Positions 23,500-31,459 of a stretch of 64,000 bases of DNA are shown piece after piece. The translations under genes and the position numbers were made by a program. Origin of the DNA: Vicinamibacterales bacterium (GTDB taxonomy: Bacteria > Acidobacteriota > Vicinamibacteria > Vicinamibacterales > JAKQTR01). The notes under the pieces are model-generated. The model worked only from the letters and a program-made list of their open reading frames with translations, ran no database searches and had not been told where the DNA came from. Numbering within the stretch: position 1 is the stretch's first letter; each line of letters begins with the position of its first letter. The DNA lies in the NCBI GenBank assembly GCA_025456345.1, contig JALOKU010000002.1, positions 1-64,000 on the forward strand, written 5' to 3'.

Positions 23500-24615
23500 G
23501 AGTTCCCTGGCGACAGCCTCCGCCATCTCGAGCGAAGTACTGGTGCCGCCCATGTCGTAAGTGCGGACCTGGCCCTGCTGAATGACGGCGGCGGTGGCGC
23601 GTTCGACGCGGGCGCCCATCTCGGTTTCGCCGAGCCAGTCGAGCATCATCTTCGCCGTGAGAATTGTCGCGATGGGGTTGACCTTGTACTGGCCGGCGTA
23701 TTTCGGCGCGGAGCCGTGCGTCGGTTCGAACACGGCCAGCTTCGTGCCGATGTTGCCCGAGCAGGCGAAGCCGAGGCCGCCGACCATCTGCGCGCAGAGG
23801 TCCGACACGATGTCGCCGTAGAGGTTCGGGGCGACCAGGACGTCGTAGTTCAGCGGGTTCTTGAGCAGCCACATCGTGATGGCGTCCACGTTGCCTTCGT
23901 CCCAGGCGATGTCCGGGTAGCGCGCCGCGACCTCCTTCGCCGTCTCGAGGAACAACCCGTCGGTGGCGCGCACGACGTTGGCCTTGTGCACGACGGTCAC
24001 CTTCTTCCGCCCGTACTTGCGGGCGTACGCAAAGGCGGCGTCGATGATGCGCTCGGATCCTCTGCGCGTGTTGATCTTGCAGGAGACCGCGTACTGATCG
24101 GGCGCCAGGTCCGCGAACGGCTTGAAGGCCGGAGAGAGCGCCCTCAGCGTGTCGGCGAGCTGCGTCGGCACCGGGTTGAACTCCACACCCGCGTACAGGT
24201 CCTCCGTGTTCTCGCGGAACATGACCAAATCGATCTGGTCGTTGAAATTGAGCGCGTTGCCGGCGTAGGCCTTCATCGGACGCAGGCAGATGTAGAGGTC
24301 GAACAGCTGGCGCATGCGCACGATCGGCGAGCGGTAGATGAGCCCGGTGCCCTTCAGCGACGGCACGAGCTCGGCTTCCGCCGCCTTCACCGGCTTCGAC
24401 GTGATGGCGCCGAACAGCGCCGCGTCGACATGCTTCAGCAGTTCAACGGTGCGGGCCGGCAGCGCGTCGCCCTCCGCGCACCAGAACGCCCACCCGATAT
24501 CGCCGTGGATGTACTCGGCGTCGAACTTCAGCCGATCGAGCACGATCCGCGTGGCGTCCATCACGTCCACGCCCACGCCATCACCAGGCAGCCAGGCAAT
24601 CTTGTATCGCGACAT
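23497..24615 (-). CDS. Isocitrate/isopropylmalate dehydrogenase family enzyme
   Basis: 372 residues. N-terminal KIAWLPGDGVGVDVMD, then YRSPIVRMRQLFDLYICLRP (substrate loop), VMFRENTEDLYAG, and the metal-binding/signature segment NYDVLVAPNLYGDIVSDLCA and FEPTHGSAPKYAG. It oxidatively decarboxylates a 2-hydroxy acid with NAD(P). The substrate loop reads RSPIV, where isocitrate dehydrogenases have RSxN, so the true substrate may differ (isopropylmalate, methylmalate and homoisocitrate are family options). It heads the operon with the lyase, CoA transferase and hydratase; a 7-bp repeat separates it from them. Confidence 0.85.
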   Translation of the reverse strand: MSRYKIAWLPGDGVGVDVMDATRIVLDRLKFDAEYIHGDIGWAFWCAEGDALPARTVELLKHVDAALFGAITSKPVKAAEAELVPSLKGTGLIYRSPIVRMRQLFDLYICLRPMKAYAGNALNFNDQIDLVMFRENTEDLYAGVEFNPVPTQLADTLRALSPAFKPFADLAPDQYAVSCKINTRRGSERIIDAAFAYARKYGRKKVTVVHKANVVRATDGLFLETAKEVAARYPDIAWDEGNVDAITMWLLKNPLNYDVLVAPNLYGDIVSDLCAQMVGGLGFACSGNIGTKLAVFEPTHGSAPKYAGQYKVNPIATILTAKMMLDWLGETEMGARVERATAAVIQQGQVRTYDMGGTSTSLEMAEAVAREL

Positions 24616-24630
24616 GCGTCACCATCCTCG

Positions 24631-24647
24631 TCAACGGGGAGCGTTGA
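24631..24647 (-). promoter_or_regulatory. Inverted repeat close to the dehydrogenase start
   Basis: TCAACG, five bases, CGTTGA: a perfect 6-bp inverted repeat 16-32 bases before the ATG. It could be an operator or a leader hairpin near the ribosome site. A second, 7-bp hairpin lies just upstream. Confidence 0.35.
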
Positions 24648-24655
24648 ACGTGCGG

Positions 24656-24677
24656 CGGGACCAGCAGAAGGGTCCCG
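24656..24677 (-). other. Hairpin in the leader of the dehydrogenase operon
   Basis: CGGGACC, loop AGCAGAAG, GGTCCCG: a perfect 7-bp stem about 40 bases upstream of the start. It may take part in attenuation, or be a terminator remnant. Confidence 0.35.
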
Positions 24678-24737
24678 CGGGCGCGGCCGGAACGCCGCAC
24701 AAAGGGGCGCCGACAGGATACCAAGACCGGGGACCTG

Positions 24738-24849
24738 GGGGCTAGGGGCAAGGGACAAGGGGCAAGGGACAAGGGGCAAGGGGATAGGGGATAGGGGATA
24801 GGGGATAGGGGATAGGGCTAAGGGGATAGGGGATAGGGCTAAGGGGATA
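24738..24849. repeat. Sixteen-unit mixed heptamer array
   Basis: Exact 7-bp register over 112 bp: GGGGCTA, then GGGGCAA and GGGACAA alternating, then GGGGATA units interrupted by GGGCTAA twice. It lies in the 443-bp divergent gap (24616-25058) between the dehydrogenase operon and hsp20. Unlike the other arrays, it does not touch a stop codon. The rest of that gap holds two small inverted repeats on the left and the hsp20 promoter on the right. Confidence 0.95.
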
Positions 24850-24942
24850 GGCGACGGGGGGGCGAGAGGCAGGGTGGCCGCATCGGTAAACGGCAGCGGC
24901 CACTTGCCATGATATGAGCGTTAAACAATAAGATAATATTAT

Positions 24943-24971
24943 TTGACAAGCATCAGATGTAGTCATATCCT
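24943..24971 (+). promoter_or_regulatory. Strong sigma-70-type promoter of hsp20
   Basis: TTGACA (24943-24948), 17-base spacer, TATCCT (24966-24971). An unusually AT-rich stretch (24921-24944), like an UP element, lies immediately upstream in otherwise GC-rich DNA. Transcription should start near 24978, leaving a leader of about 80 bases. Confidence 0.75.
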
Positions 24972-25058
24972 AGGGGTGTGGACAGCGAACAGGGTGCCGG
25001 GCATTGGACGCCAGGGCGCGCTGTCTTGGATAGCGGAACTCGAAGAGGAGGTACGACC

Positions 25059-25508
25059 ATGGCAATCGTTCGATGGGATCCTTTCCGTGACCTCAATGCC
25101 GTTCAGGAGCGGGTGAACCGCCTGTTCGGCGACGTCTACCGGGCGGCCGACGACGACGTCATGCGCCGCGGAGCGTGGGCGCCGCCGGTCGACATCTACC
25201 ACGCCGGCGACCGGGAGCTGGTCATCAAGGCCGAGCTGCCCGACATGAACAAGGACGACATCGAGATCACCGTCGAGAACAACACCCTCACCCTGCGCGG
25301 GGACAAGAAGATGGACAGCGCGATCAAGGACGAGTGCTGCCATCGCATCGAGCGGACCTACGGCGCGTTCAGCCGGTCCTTTTCGCTGCCGGCGACGGTG
25401 GACACGACGAAGGTGTCGGCGGACTACAAGAACGGCGTGCTGACAATCAAGCTGCCGGTTCGCGAGGAAGCCAAGCCGAAGCAGGTTCACATCCAGGTGC
25501 AGGCCTGA
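25059..25508 (+). CDS. Hsp20/alpha-crystallin small heat-shock protein
   Basis: 149 residues from the ATG at 25059, which has a perfect AGGAGG upstream. It starts MAIVRWDPFRDLNAVQERVN, the classic bacterial class A Hsp20 N-terminus. The alpha-crystallin domain spans about 42-140 with KAELPDMNKDDIEITVENN, GAFSRSFSLPATVD and NGVLTIKLPV. It is a holdase chaperone. The near-consensus promoter suggests high basal expression. It is monocistronic. Confidence 0.95.
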   Translation: MAIVRWDPFRDLNAVQERVNRLFGDVYRAADDDVMRRGAWAPPVDIYHAGDRELVIKAELPDMNKDDIEITVENNTLTLRGDKKMDSAIKDECCHRIERTYGAFSRSFSLPATVDTTKVSADYKNGVLTIKLPVREEAKPKQVHIQVQA

Positions 25509-25623
25509 CGCCTCGCCCGGGCAGTCCGGGCGGCGGCGCGTCGCGGGGCGCATCGGCGCGCTCCGCGGCGCGCCGCCTTTCCTGCTTGCATCCTCAGTCT
25601 GGCGTGGTATACGGTAAAACGTT

Positions 25624-25926
25624 GTGAACCACGAAACCGACCTCCCGACGCCCGTTCCCGACCCGCCCCAGGCCGACGAGAAGTTCGCCCTCAGCCCGAA
25701 CGTGAGCCGTTTCCTGTTCGTGGAAGTGGCCGCGCAGCGGGCCAAGCAGCTTCGCCGCGGCGCCTTGAACCGGCTGCTCCCCTCCGCTGAAGCCGCAGCC
25801 GCAGACGCGCCGCAGCCGGCGCACAAGCCCGAGCGGGTCGCGATGGAAGAGGTCCGCCGCGGGTTCATCCATTACGGGCTGGGAGACGATGCGCTCGTCC
25901 AGCCGAAGGCCGAGGACCACTCATGA
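25624..25926 (+). CDS. rpoZ: DNA-directed RNA polymerase omega subunit
   Basis: 100 residues from a GTG at 25624. The core NVSRFLFVEVAAQRAKQLRRGA followed by KPERVAMEEVRRGFIHY matches the omega fold (RFELVxxAAxRARQL ... ALEEI). Omega binds the C-terminal tail of beta' and helps assemble the polymerase. The N-terminal about 25 residues are Pro/Asp-rich and variable. It overlaps the next small gene by 4 bp. The usual gmk or dfp neighbours are not present. Confidence 0.8.
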   Translation: MNHETDLPTPVPDPPQADEKFALSPNVSRFLFVEVAAQRAKQLRRGALNRLLPSAEAAAADAPQPAHKPERVAMEEVRRGFIHYGLGDDALVQPKAEDHS

Positions 25927-26174
25927 GCCTCGCCGAGGTGGGCTCCCTGCTGGTCGCGACGATCCAGGCGGCTGGCACGGCGGCCGTCTTCATCCTCGTG
26001 CTGATGATCGGCGCGGCGCTCGCGCTTGACGTGTTCAAGTTGCGCGCGAGCGGCCCCAGGTCACTCACCGTCCGCAGCCTCGACGAGGCGCTGGGGCGGC
26101 CGGAGACGTACCGCCCTCCCTCAACGCCGCGCGGCACGACCGACCAGCTCGGCAACTCCCAGCGCCCCGCCTGA
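25923..26174 (+). CDS. Small single-pass membrane protein, unknown
   Basis: 83 residues, with ATG overlapping the rpoZ stop (ATGA), so it is probably translated with it. One clear hydrophobic helix (about 8-36: LLVATIQAAGTAAVFILVLM) is followed by a polar, Pro/Arg-rich tail. No family was recognised. The tight overlap with rpoZ argues it is real. Confidence 0.55.
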   Translation: MSLAEVGSLLVATIQAAGTAAVFILVLMIGAALALDVFKLRASGPRSLTVRSLDEALGRPETYRPPSTPRGTTDQLGNSQRPA

Positions 26175-26239
26175 CCGCGGCGCTGCCCGACTGGAACCTG
26201 TACCCCGCTCTTCCTCGTAGATCCCTCTGACGGCGCTCA

Positions 26240-26259
26240 CCGCCGGCTGACGCCGGCGG
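26240..26259. other. Strong 8-bp hairpin
   Basis: CCGCCGGC, loop TGAC, GCCGGCGG: a perfect stem with a tetraloop in the 134-bp gap between the two small membrane-protein genes. It may end the rpoZ transcript or lie in the leader of the next gene. Confidence 0.5.
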
Positions 26260-26308
26260 CGCAGAGGCCGACGCCGCGCACAAGACGCGGCGGGAAGGCG
26301 AGGACGTC

Positions 26309-26656
26309 ATGTTCGAACTGCTGGCTCTGGGGACGCTCTTCCTCTTTGGCTTCCTGGCGATCGGCCTCGTGGTCGGCCTGTTGAAGCTGGTCTTCTGGGT
26401 CCTCTTCCTCCCGTTCCGCCTGGCCTTGAAGCTGCTGGCGCTCCCGTTTCTCGCCCTTGGCCTGCTGCTGAAGCTCCTCCTCGGCGTACTGCTGCTGCCC
26501 CTGTTTCTCGTCTTCGGCGTCCTCGCGCTCGTCGGCTTCGGCATCGTCGCCGTGCTCGGCCTGCTCGTGCCGGTCCTGCCGCTGATTGTGGCGGGGCTGG
26601 TGGTCTGGGGGCTCGTGAAGCTCTTCTCACGCCCCGCTGCCGCGATGCGCGCCTGA
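26309..26656 (+). CDS. Leu-rich polytopic small membrane protein, unknown
   Basis: 115 residues, almost entirely hydrophobic. Leu, Val, Phe, Ala and Gly dominate, with only a few Lys/Arg between about four or five membrane-length stretches (for example LLALGTLFLFGFLAIGLVVG and ALVGFGIVAVLGLLVPVLPL). No family was recognised. A GGCGAGGACGTC leader precedes the ATG, with a weak Shine-Dalgarno. Its last 30 bp overlap the 3' end of the convergent gatA. Confidence 0.55.
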   Translation: MFELLALGTLFLFGFLAIGLVVGLLKLVFWVLFLPFRLALKLLALPFLALGLLLKLLLGVLLLPLFLVFGVLALVGFGIVAVLGLLVPVLPLIVAGLVVWGLVKLFSRPAAAMRA

Positions 26657-28105
26657 CGGCCTCACCCGCCAGAAGCCGGTCTCCCGCTCGTAGGCGCCGG
26701 CCGCACGAAAGAGCGTGGCTTCGTCGAACGGCCGGCCGATGAGCTGCAGGCCCACCGGGAGCCCGCCGCTCGTGAGGCCGCACGGCATCGAGAGCGCGGG
26801 CACGCCGGCAAGCGACGCGCCCACGGTGAACACGTCCGAGAGATACATCGCCACGGGGTCCTGCAGGCGTTCACCGAGCGGGAATGCCGCATTGGGGCTG
26901 GTGGGCAGGGCGATGAGGTCGACCTCGGCGAGCGCCGACAGGTAGCCCGCGGCGATCCGCGCCCGGGCTTCCTGCGCCTTCACGTAGTACGCATCGTAGT
27001 AGCCCGCGCTGAGCACGAAGGTGCCCAGGATGATCCGCCGTGTGACCTCCGCGCCGAACGCTTCGGATCGCGACCGCTCGTACATCTCGCGAAGGCCGTC
27101 CGCGCCGGCGTGGCGATGCCCGTAACGCACCCCGTCGTAGCGCGCCAGATTCGAACTCGCCTCCGCCGTGGCGACCATGTAGTACACCGGCACGGCCAGA
27201 TCCGCGTGGGCGAGCGCGATGCCGCGGACCTCGGCCCCCTGCGACGCGAGGATCTTCACGGCCGCCGTGACCGCGCCCGCCACCTCCGCGTCGACGCCGC
27301 GTTCAAGCAGGTGCGCCGGGAACCCGATGCGGCAGCCGCGCACGCCGCCGCCGAGCGCGGCCTCCCAGTCGGGGACCGCCGCGGCGGCGGTCGTGGCGTC
27401 GAGGGCGTCCGGGCCGGCGATGGCGCCCAGCATGACGGCCGCGTCCCGGACGGTCATCGTCAGCGGCCCGACCTGGTCGAGCGACGAAGCAAAGGCCACC
27501 AGGCCATGGCGCGAGACGCGCCCGTACGTCGGCCGAACGCCGACGCATCCGCACAGCGCCGCCGGCTGGCGGACCGACCCTCCGGTGTCGGAGCCCAGGG
27601 CGACCGGCACCAGGCCCGCCGCCACCGCCGCGGCCGACCCGCCGCTCGAGCCGCCGGGCGTCCGGGTGTGGTCCCAGGGGTTGCGGACGGGCCCGAACGC
27701 GGAGTGTTCGCTGGACGAGCCCATGCCGAACTCGTCGCAGTTGGTCTTGCCCACGATGATCGCGCCGGCGCGCTCGAGACGCTCGACGGCGGTCGCGCTG
27801 TAGGGCGGCACGAAACTCGCCAGTGCGCGGGACCCGGCCGTCGTCGTGAGGCCGGCTGTGCAGAGGTTGTCCTTGACAGCGACGGGCACTGCGGCCAGCG
27901 GGCCGGCGAGCCGGCGGTCGGCCAGCCCGTCGAGGGCCGCCGCGCGGCGGAGCACAGCCGACTCGTCGACGGCGAGCATCGCGCCCAGGTCGCCGTTCTG
28001 TGCCGTGATGCGCGCCAGGACCGCCTCGCAGATGGCGGTGGCGGTGGTGGCGCCCTCGACAAAGGCCGCGCGGAGGGCGCCGGCGGTGTCCGGCGTGCCG
28101 GCCAT
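26627..28105 (-). CDS. gatA: Aspartyl/glutamyl-tRNA amidotransferase subunit A
   Basis: 492 residues, normal GatA length. It hydrolyses glutamine and passes ammonia to GatB for conversion of Glu-tRNA-Gln or Asp-tRNA-Asn. Amidase signature catalytic triad: Lys in VPVAVKDNL, Ser-cis-Ser in TPGGSSGGSAAAV, and the nucleophile Ser in GSDTGGSVRQPAALCG. The ATG shares one base with the gatC stop. gatB is not in the window. Confidence 0.96.
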   Translation of the reverse strand: MAGTPDTAGALRAAFVEGATTATAICEAVLARITAQNGDLGAMLAVDESAVLRRAAALDGLADRRLAGPLAAVPVAVKDNLCTAGLTTTAGSRALASFVPPYSATAVERLERAGAIIVGKTNCDEFGMGSSSEHSAFGPVRNPWDHTRTPGGSSGGSAAAVAAGLVPVALGSDTGGSVRQPAALCGCVGVRPTYGRVSRHGLVAFASSLDQVGPLTMTVRDAAVMLGAIAGPDALDATTAAAAVPDWEAALGGGVRGCRIGFPAHLLERGVDAEVAGAVTAAVKILASQGAEVRGIALAHADLAVPVYYMVATAEASSNLARYDGVRYGHRHAGADGLREMYERSRSEAFGAEVTRRIILGTFVLSAGYYDAYYVKAQEARARIAAGYLSALAEVDLIALPTSPNAAFPLGERLQDPVAMYLSDVFTVGASLAGVPALSMPCGLTSGGLPVGLQLIGRPFDEATLFRAAGAYERETGFWRVRPSGAHRGSGA

Positions 28106-28404
28106 CAGCCGATGACCTTCGGCACCCGGAACAGGCGCGAGGCGGCGGAGGCGTCCGGTGCGTTCGAGAGCGCCGCATCGGCCGGCAGCGACGGCCTGAC
28201 GGTGTCGGGGCGCTCAACGACGGGATCCCGAGCCGCCGCGCGGGTGTTCGCCGGTGCGTCGAAGGCGGCGCCCGTCACCTGGCTCACGAACGCGAGGATC
28301 TGCGCGAGTTGTGCCTGGTAGCGGGCTTCGTCGGCAGGGGAGAGCCGAAGCCGTGCGAGGGCCGCGACGCGGGCAATCGGGAAGTCCTCGCGCTCGGCGG
28401 GCAT
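28105..28404 (-). CDS. gatC: Aspartyl/glutamyl-tRNA amidotransferase subunit C
   Basis: 99 residues from the ATG at 28404 (an ATG at 28419 would add five). DFPIARVAALARLRLSPADE matches the GatC N-terminus, followed by the QAQLAQILAFVSQV helix and the DPVVERPDTVRPSLPAD linker. It stabilises the GatA-GatB contact. It is head to head with the Memo-like gene, 23 bp (or 8 bp) between start codons, so their promoters must overlap the coding regions. Confidence 0.9.
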   Translation of the reverse strand: MPAEREDFPIARVAALARLRLSPADEARYQAQLAQILAFVSQVTGAAFDAPANTRAAARDPVVERPDTVRPSLPADAALSNAPDASAASRLFRVPKVIG

Positions 28405-28427
28405 GGCCGATGCTAACATTCAGGATC

Positions 28428-29270
28428 ATGGCACCGCAACCCGCACGCCGGGCATCCGCCGTCGCAGGATCGTGGTATCCGGGTCATCCCGCCACGCTGC
28501 TCTCGGCCATCGACGGGTACCTCGGGCACGTGAGCGACGTGGTCGTCGGGGACATCACGGCGCTGGTCGCGCCTCACGCCGGGCTGATGTACTCGGGCCC
28601 CGTCGCGGCGCACGCGTATCGCCAGCTCGCGGGGCGCACCTACGACGTCGTCGTGCTGGTCGGCCCGTCCCATCACATCGGCTTCGAGGGCGTGGCGATC
28701 GTGTCGCGAGGCGTGTTCGAAACGCCGCTGGGCGACATCGCGGTATCGGCCGACGATGCCGACACGATCATCGCGACCACCCCGGTCGTGTGCGAACTCC
28801 CCGCGGCGCACCGGCAGGAGCACTCGCTCGAGATGCAGCTGCCGTTCCTGCAGCGCCTGCTCCCCGGCGTGCCGATCGTGCCGCTCGTCATGGGGCACCA
28901 GTCGCGCGCCGCGATCGCCGCGCTTTCCGAGGGGCTCGCCTCCGCGATGGCGTCCAGGCGCGCGCTGCTCGTGGCGAGCAGCGACCTCTCGCACTACCAC
29001 GACTCGCGGCGGGCGGCCATGCTCGATCGGATCATCGTCGACGCGGTGGATCGGTTCGATCCCGAAGCCGTCGAGCGCGCCCTCGCCCGCGACCCGGGCC
29101 ATGCGTGCGGCGGCGGGCCGATCGTCTCGGTGATGCGCGCGGCGCGGGCGCTCGGCGCGGCTGACGCGCGCGTGCTCTGCTACGCGGACTCCGGCGCCGT
29201 CTCCGGCGATACCAGCGCCGTGGTCGGCTACTGCGCCGCCGTGTTCGGCACCTTCGAGGCGGCCGGCTGA
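28428..29270 (+). CDS. amrB: AmmeMemoRadiSam system protein B (Memo-like)
   Basis: 280 residues from ATG 28428 with AGGA four bases upstream. AGSWYPGHPATL, LVAPHAGLMYSGPVAAHAY, LVGPSHHIGF, RQEHSLEMQLPFLQ, LVASSDLSHYHD and CGGGPIVSVM are hallmark Memo motifs, with His residues equivalent to the metal/vestigial dioxygenase site. Function in bacteria is unknown; it is one part of a three-gene association with AMMECR1 and a radical SAM protein. The AMMECR1 partner follows 17 bp later; the radical SAM member is not in the window. Confidence 0.92.
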   Translation: MAPQPARRASAVAGSWYPGHPATLLSAIDGYLGHVSDVVVGDITALVAPHAGLMYSGPVAAHAYRQLAGRTYDVVVLVGPSHHIGFEGVAIVSRGVFETPLGDIAVSADDADTIIATTPVVCELPAAHRQEHSLEMQLPFLQRLLPGVPIVPLVMGHQSRAAIAALSEGLASAMASRRALLVASSDLSHYHDSRRAAMLDRIIVDAVDRFDPEAVERALARDPGHACGGGPIVSVMRAARALGAADARVLCYADSGAVSGDTSAVVGYCAAVFGTFEAAG

Positions 29271-29287
29271 CGGGGAAGGAGGACGGC

Positions 29288-29854
29288 GTGGAGGCAGCAC
29301 TCTCGCGGGAACAACGGGACCGTCTGCTGGCCGAGGCCAGAGCCGCCGTCGCGGACGCCCTCGCGGGCCGCCCGCCGCGGCAGGTGGAGGCCGAGGGGAT
29401 CTTCGCGCGCCGCGCCGGCGTCTTCGTGTCGTTCCACCTCGACGGCGATCTCCGCGGCTGCATCGGGCACCCGGACGGGAACCAGGCGCTCGCCACTGTC
29501 GTCCCACAATGCGCGGTGTCGGCTGCGACGGGGGACCCGCGCTTTGAGGCCGTGTCGGCCGCCGAGCTCGCGCGGTGCGTCATCGAGATCTCCGTGCTCG
29601 GGCCCATTGCCGAGGTGCGCGATCCCGGCGACATCGTTGTCGGCCGCGACGGGCTCATCGCCGAGCAGGGCTGGCGGCGCGGGCTGCTGCTGCCGCAGGT
29701 GGCGGTCGAATACGGCTGGGATCGGGAGGCGTTCCTCGCGCGGACCTGCGCGAAAGCCGGGTTGCCGCCCGACGCATGGACGCGGGATGCGACCATCAGC
29801 AAGTTCGAAGCGGAGGTGTTCGACGACGCCGACGCTGCGTGGAGGACGGTGTAA
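29288..29854 (+). CDS. amrA: AmmeMemoRadiSam system protein A (AMMECR1 domain)
   Basis: 188 residues from GTG 29288. The invariant LRGCIGH motif is present, as are DPRFEAVSAAELARCVIEIS, DGLIAEQGWRRGLLLPQVA and EYGWDREAFLARTCAKAGL. AMMECR1 domains are conserved from archaea to humans, with no settled biochemistry; nucleic acid or metal binding has been proposed. It is coupled to amrB upstream and shares one base with the nuclease gene downstream. Confidence 0.92.
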   Translation: MEAALSREQRDRLLAEARAAVADALAGRPPRQVEAEGIFARRAGVFVSFHLDGDLRGCIGHPDGNQALATVVPQCAVSAATGDPRFEAVSAAELARCVIEISVLGPIAEVRDPGDIVVGRDGLIAEQGWRRGLLLPQVAVEYGWDREAFLARTCAKAGLPPDAWTRDATISKFEAEVFDDADAAWRTV

Positions 29855-30747
29855 TGCGACGTGTGGCCGCGGTGGCGGTGGTGATGGCCGGGCTGATCGG
29901 TGCGGCCCAGGTCGGTGCGTGGGGCGGCGGGGGACACCGGCTGATCCTCGACCGCGCGATCCAGCTCCTCCCGCCTGAACTGCGCGCGGCGTTCGACGCC
30001 GAACGCCCCACGCTCCTCGCGCACGCGAGCGACCCCGACCTCTGGCGCGTGGCCGGCTTCGAGGAGGAGGCGCCCAGGCATTTCCTGGACATGGACGCGT
30101 ACGGCCCCTTCCCGTTCGGTGCGCTGCCTCGCGACCTGGGTGCAGCCATCGAGAAATACGGGACGGAAACCGTGACCAAGAACGGCCTGCTGCCGTGGCG
30201 CGCCGCCGAGATACGCGGGCGACTGGTTCGCGCCTTCGAGGCCCACGGGAACGGTCAGCGCTATGGCCTGGGTAACGCGATCTACCTGTCGGCGGTGCTC
30301 GCGCACTACGTGGCGGACGCCCACCAGCCGTTCCACGCCGTGTTGAACTACGACGGCCAGCTCACCAGCCAGCACGGCATCCACGCGCGCTTCGAAGATG
30401 AGCTGCCGGCCCGCTTCGCGTCGCGGCTGACGTATGCGCCCGCGGCCCCGCGGCCGGTTCTCGAGGCGCGCGATGCCACCTTCGAGGCGCTGGCCTCCGG
30501 CGCGATGCTCGTCGAGGGGCTGCTCGCGGCCGACCGCCGCGCGGCGGAGGGCCGGACCGAGTACGACGACGGCTACTACGAGGCGTTCTTCGCGGCGGCG
30601 CAGCCGGTCCTCGAGCGGCGGATGAGCGAGGCGATCACGGCGGTGGCCGGCATCATCCTGGGCGCCTGGGAGCAGGCCGGCAAGCCTGACCTCACGACGC
30701 CGCTCCCTCGCCCCGCGCAGAAGATCCGCGGGCGCGGCGCCCGGTAG
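29854..30747 (+). CDS. S1/P1 nuclease family protein (secreted, zinc-dependent)
   Basis: 297 residues. The signal peptide (about 1-22) ends VGA, so the mature protein would start WGGGGHRL; in this family the N-terminal Trp itself binds zinc. Further ligands are in HASDPDLWR and HYVADAHQPFHAVLNYDG. These enzymes cut single-stranded nucleic acid or act as phospholipase-C-like phosphoesterases. Its ATG overlaps the stop of amrA. The specificity is not certain. Confidence 0.8.
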   Translation: MRRVAAVAVVMAGLIGAAQVGAWGGGGHRLILDRAIQLLPPELRAAFDAERPTLLAHASDPDLWRVAGFEEEAPRHFLDMDAYGPFPFGALPRDLGAAIEKYGTETVTKNGLLPWRAAEIRGRLVRAFEAHGNGQRYGLGNAIYLSAVLAHYVADAHQPFHAVLNYDGQLTSQHGIHARFEDELPARFASRLTYAPAAPRPVLEARDATFEALASGAMLVEGLLAADRRAAEGRTEYDDGYYEAFFAAAQPVLERRMSEAITAVAGIILGAWEQAGKPDLTTPLPRPAQKIRGRGAR

Positions 30748-30766
30748 CCCCGTCCCCGGCGTCTCG

Positions 30767-31459
30767 ATGGAGATCTACCTCGTTCCCGCCGGGCGGCAGC
30801 ATTACGGGTTGTATTGCGAGGTCGACGACCGCCGCCATCTGTCGGAGCGCGATGCCCGCCCCGGATGGAGAGCGGCGCTCAGCCGGCAGTTCCACCGGGC
30901 CCTCGCGTACCTCGAGGCGGAGCGCCGCGGGCGCCTGGCGAAGGCCACGCAGGCGGAACGACGCAGCTACCTGCAGCGCGTTCGCGACCGCGTGCTCGGC
31001 TGGCTTGCCGAACGCGTGGCGGAGCAGCGCCTGCTCTGGTTCCTCCGGCGCGAGCGGTCGGTCACCGCGCACCATCCCGACGACATGCTGGTGGACGACG
31101 CGGAGCGGTGGGTGCGCAGCGAACTCCGGCGCGACAGCCGGCGCCACCTGTTCTGGATGTTCGTGGACGCCGGGATCTACCTGGCGTCACTGCCGCTGAC
31201 GTTCGTCCCCGGCCCGAATGTCCTGTCGCTGTACTTCTCGTTCCGGGCCATCGGGCATTTCCTCTCGTGGGGCGGCGCGCGCAACGGTCTCCGGCACGTC
31301 GGCTGGACGTATCAGGCGTCGGGCCCGCTGGCCGAACTGCGGCGCCTGCCCGCCCTGACGCCGGCCGATCAGGCAGCGCTCGCGCGCGAGGTCGCCGCGC
31401 GGCTGAACCTGCGCCACCTCGACCGCTTCATCGCGCGGATGGCCCTCGCGGGCCCGTGA
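30767..31459 (+). CDS. Mitochondrial K+/H+-exchange-related (Mit_KHE1-like) protein
   Basis: 230 residues. The central segment [20 protein letters not shown] followed by [20 protein letters not shown] matches the Mit_KHE1 family, first described from yeast mitochondrial K+/H+ exchange mutants. It contains one or two hydrophobic stretches (about 126-170) and many Arg elsewhere, more like a peripheral or single-pass protein than a transporter. The function in bacteria is unknown. The stop overlaps the lpxD GTG by 4 bp, so coupling to lipid A synthesis is likely. Confidence 0.6.
   Translation: MEIYLVPAGRQHYGLYCEVDDRRHLSERDARPGWRAALSRQFHRALAYLEAERRGRLAKATQAERRSYLQRVRDRVLGWLAERVAEQRLLWFLRRERSVTAHHPDDMLVDDAERWVRSELRRDSRRHLFWMFVDAGIYLASLPLTFVPGPNVLSLYFSFRAIGHFLSWGGARNGLRHVGWTYQASGPLAELRRLPALTPADQAALAREVAARLNLRHLDRFIARMALAGP

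Noticed and set aside
24943-24971. A CIRCE or sigma-32-type heat-shock element before hsp20
   Set aside because: No inverted CIRCE repeat is present and the hexamers TTGACA and TATCCT fit a housekeeping promoter better than a sigma-32 one.
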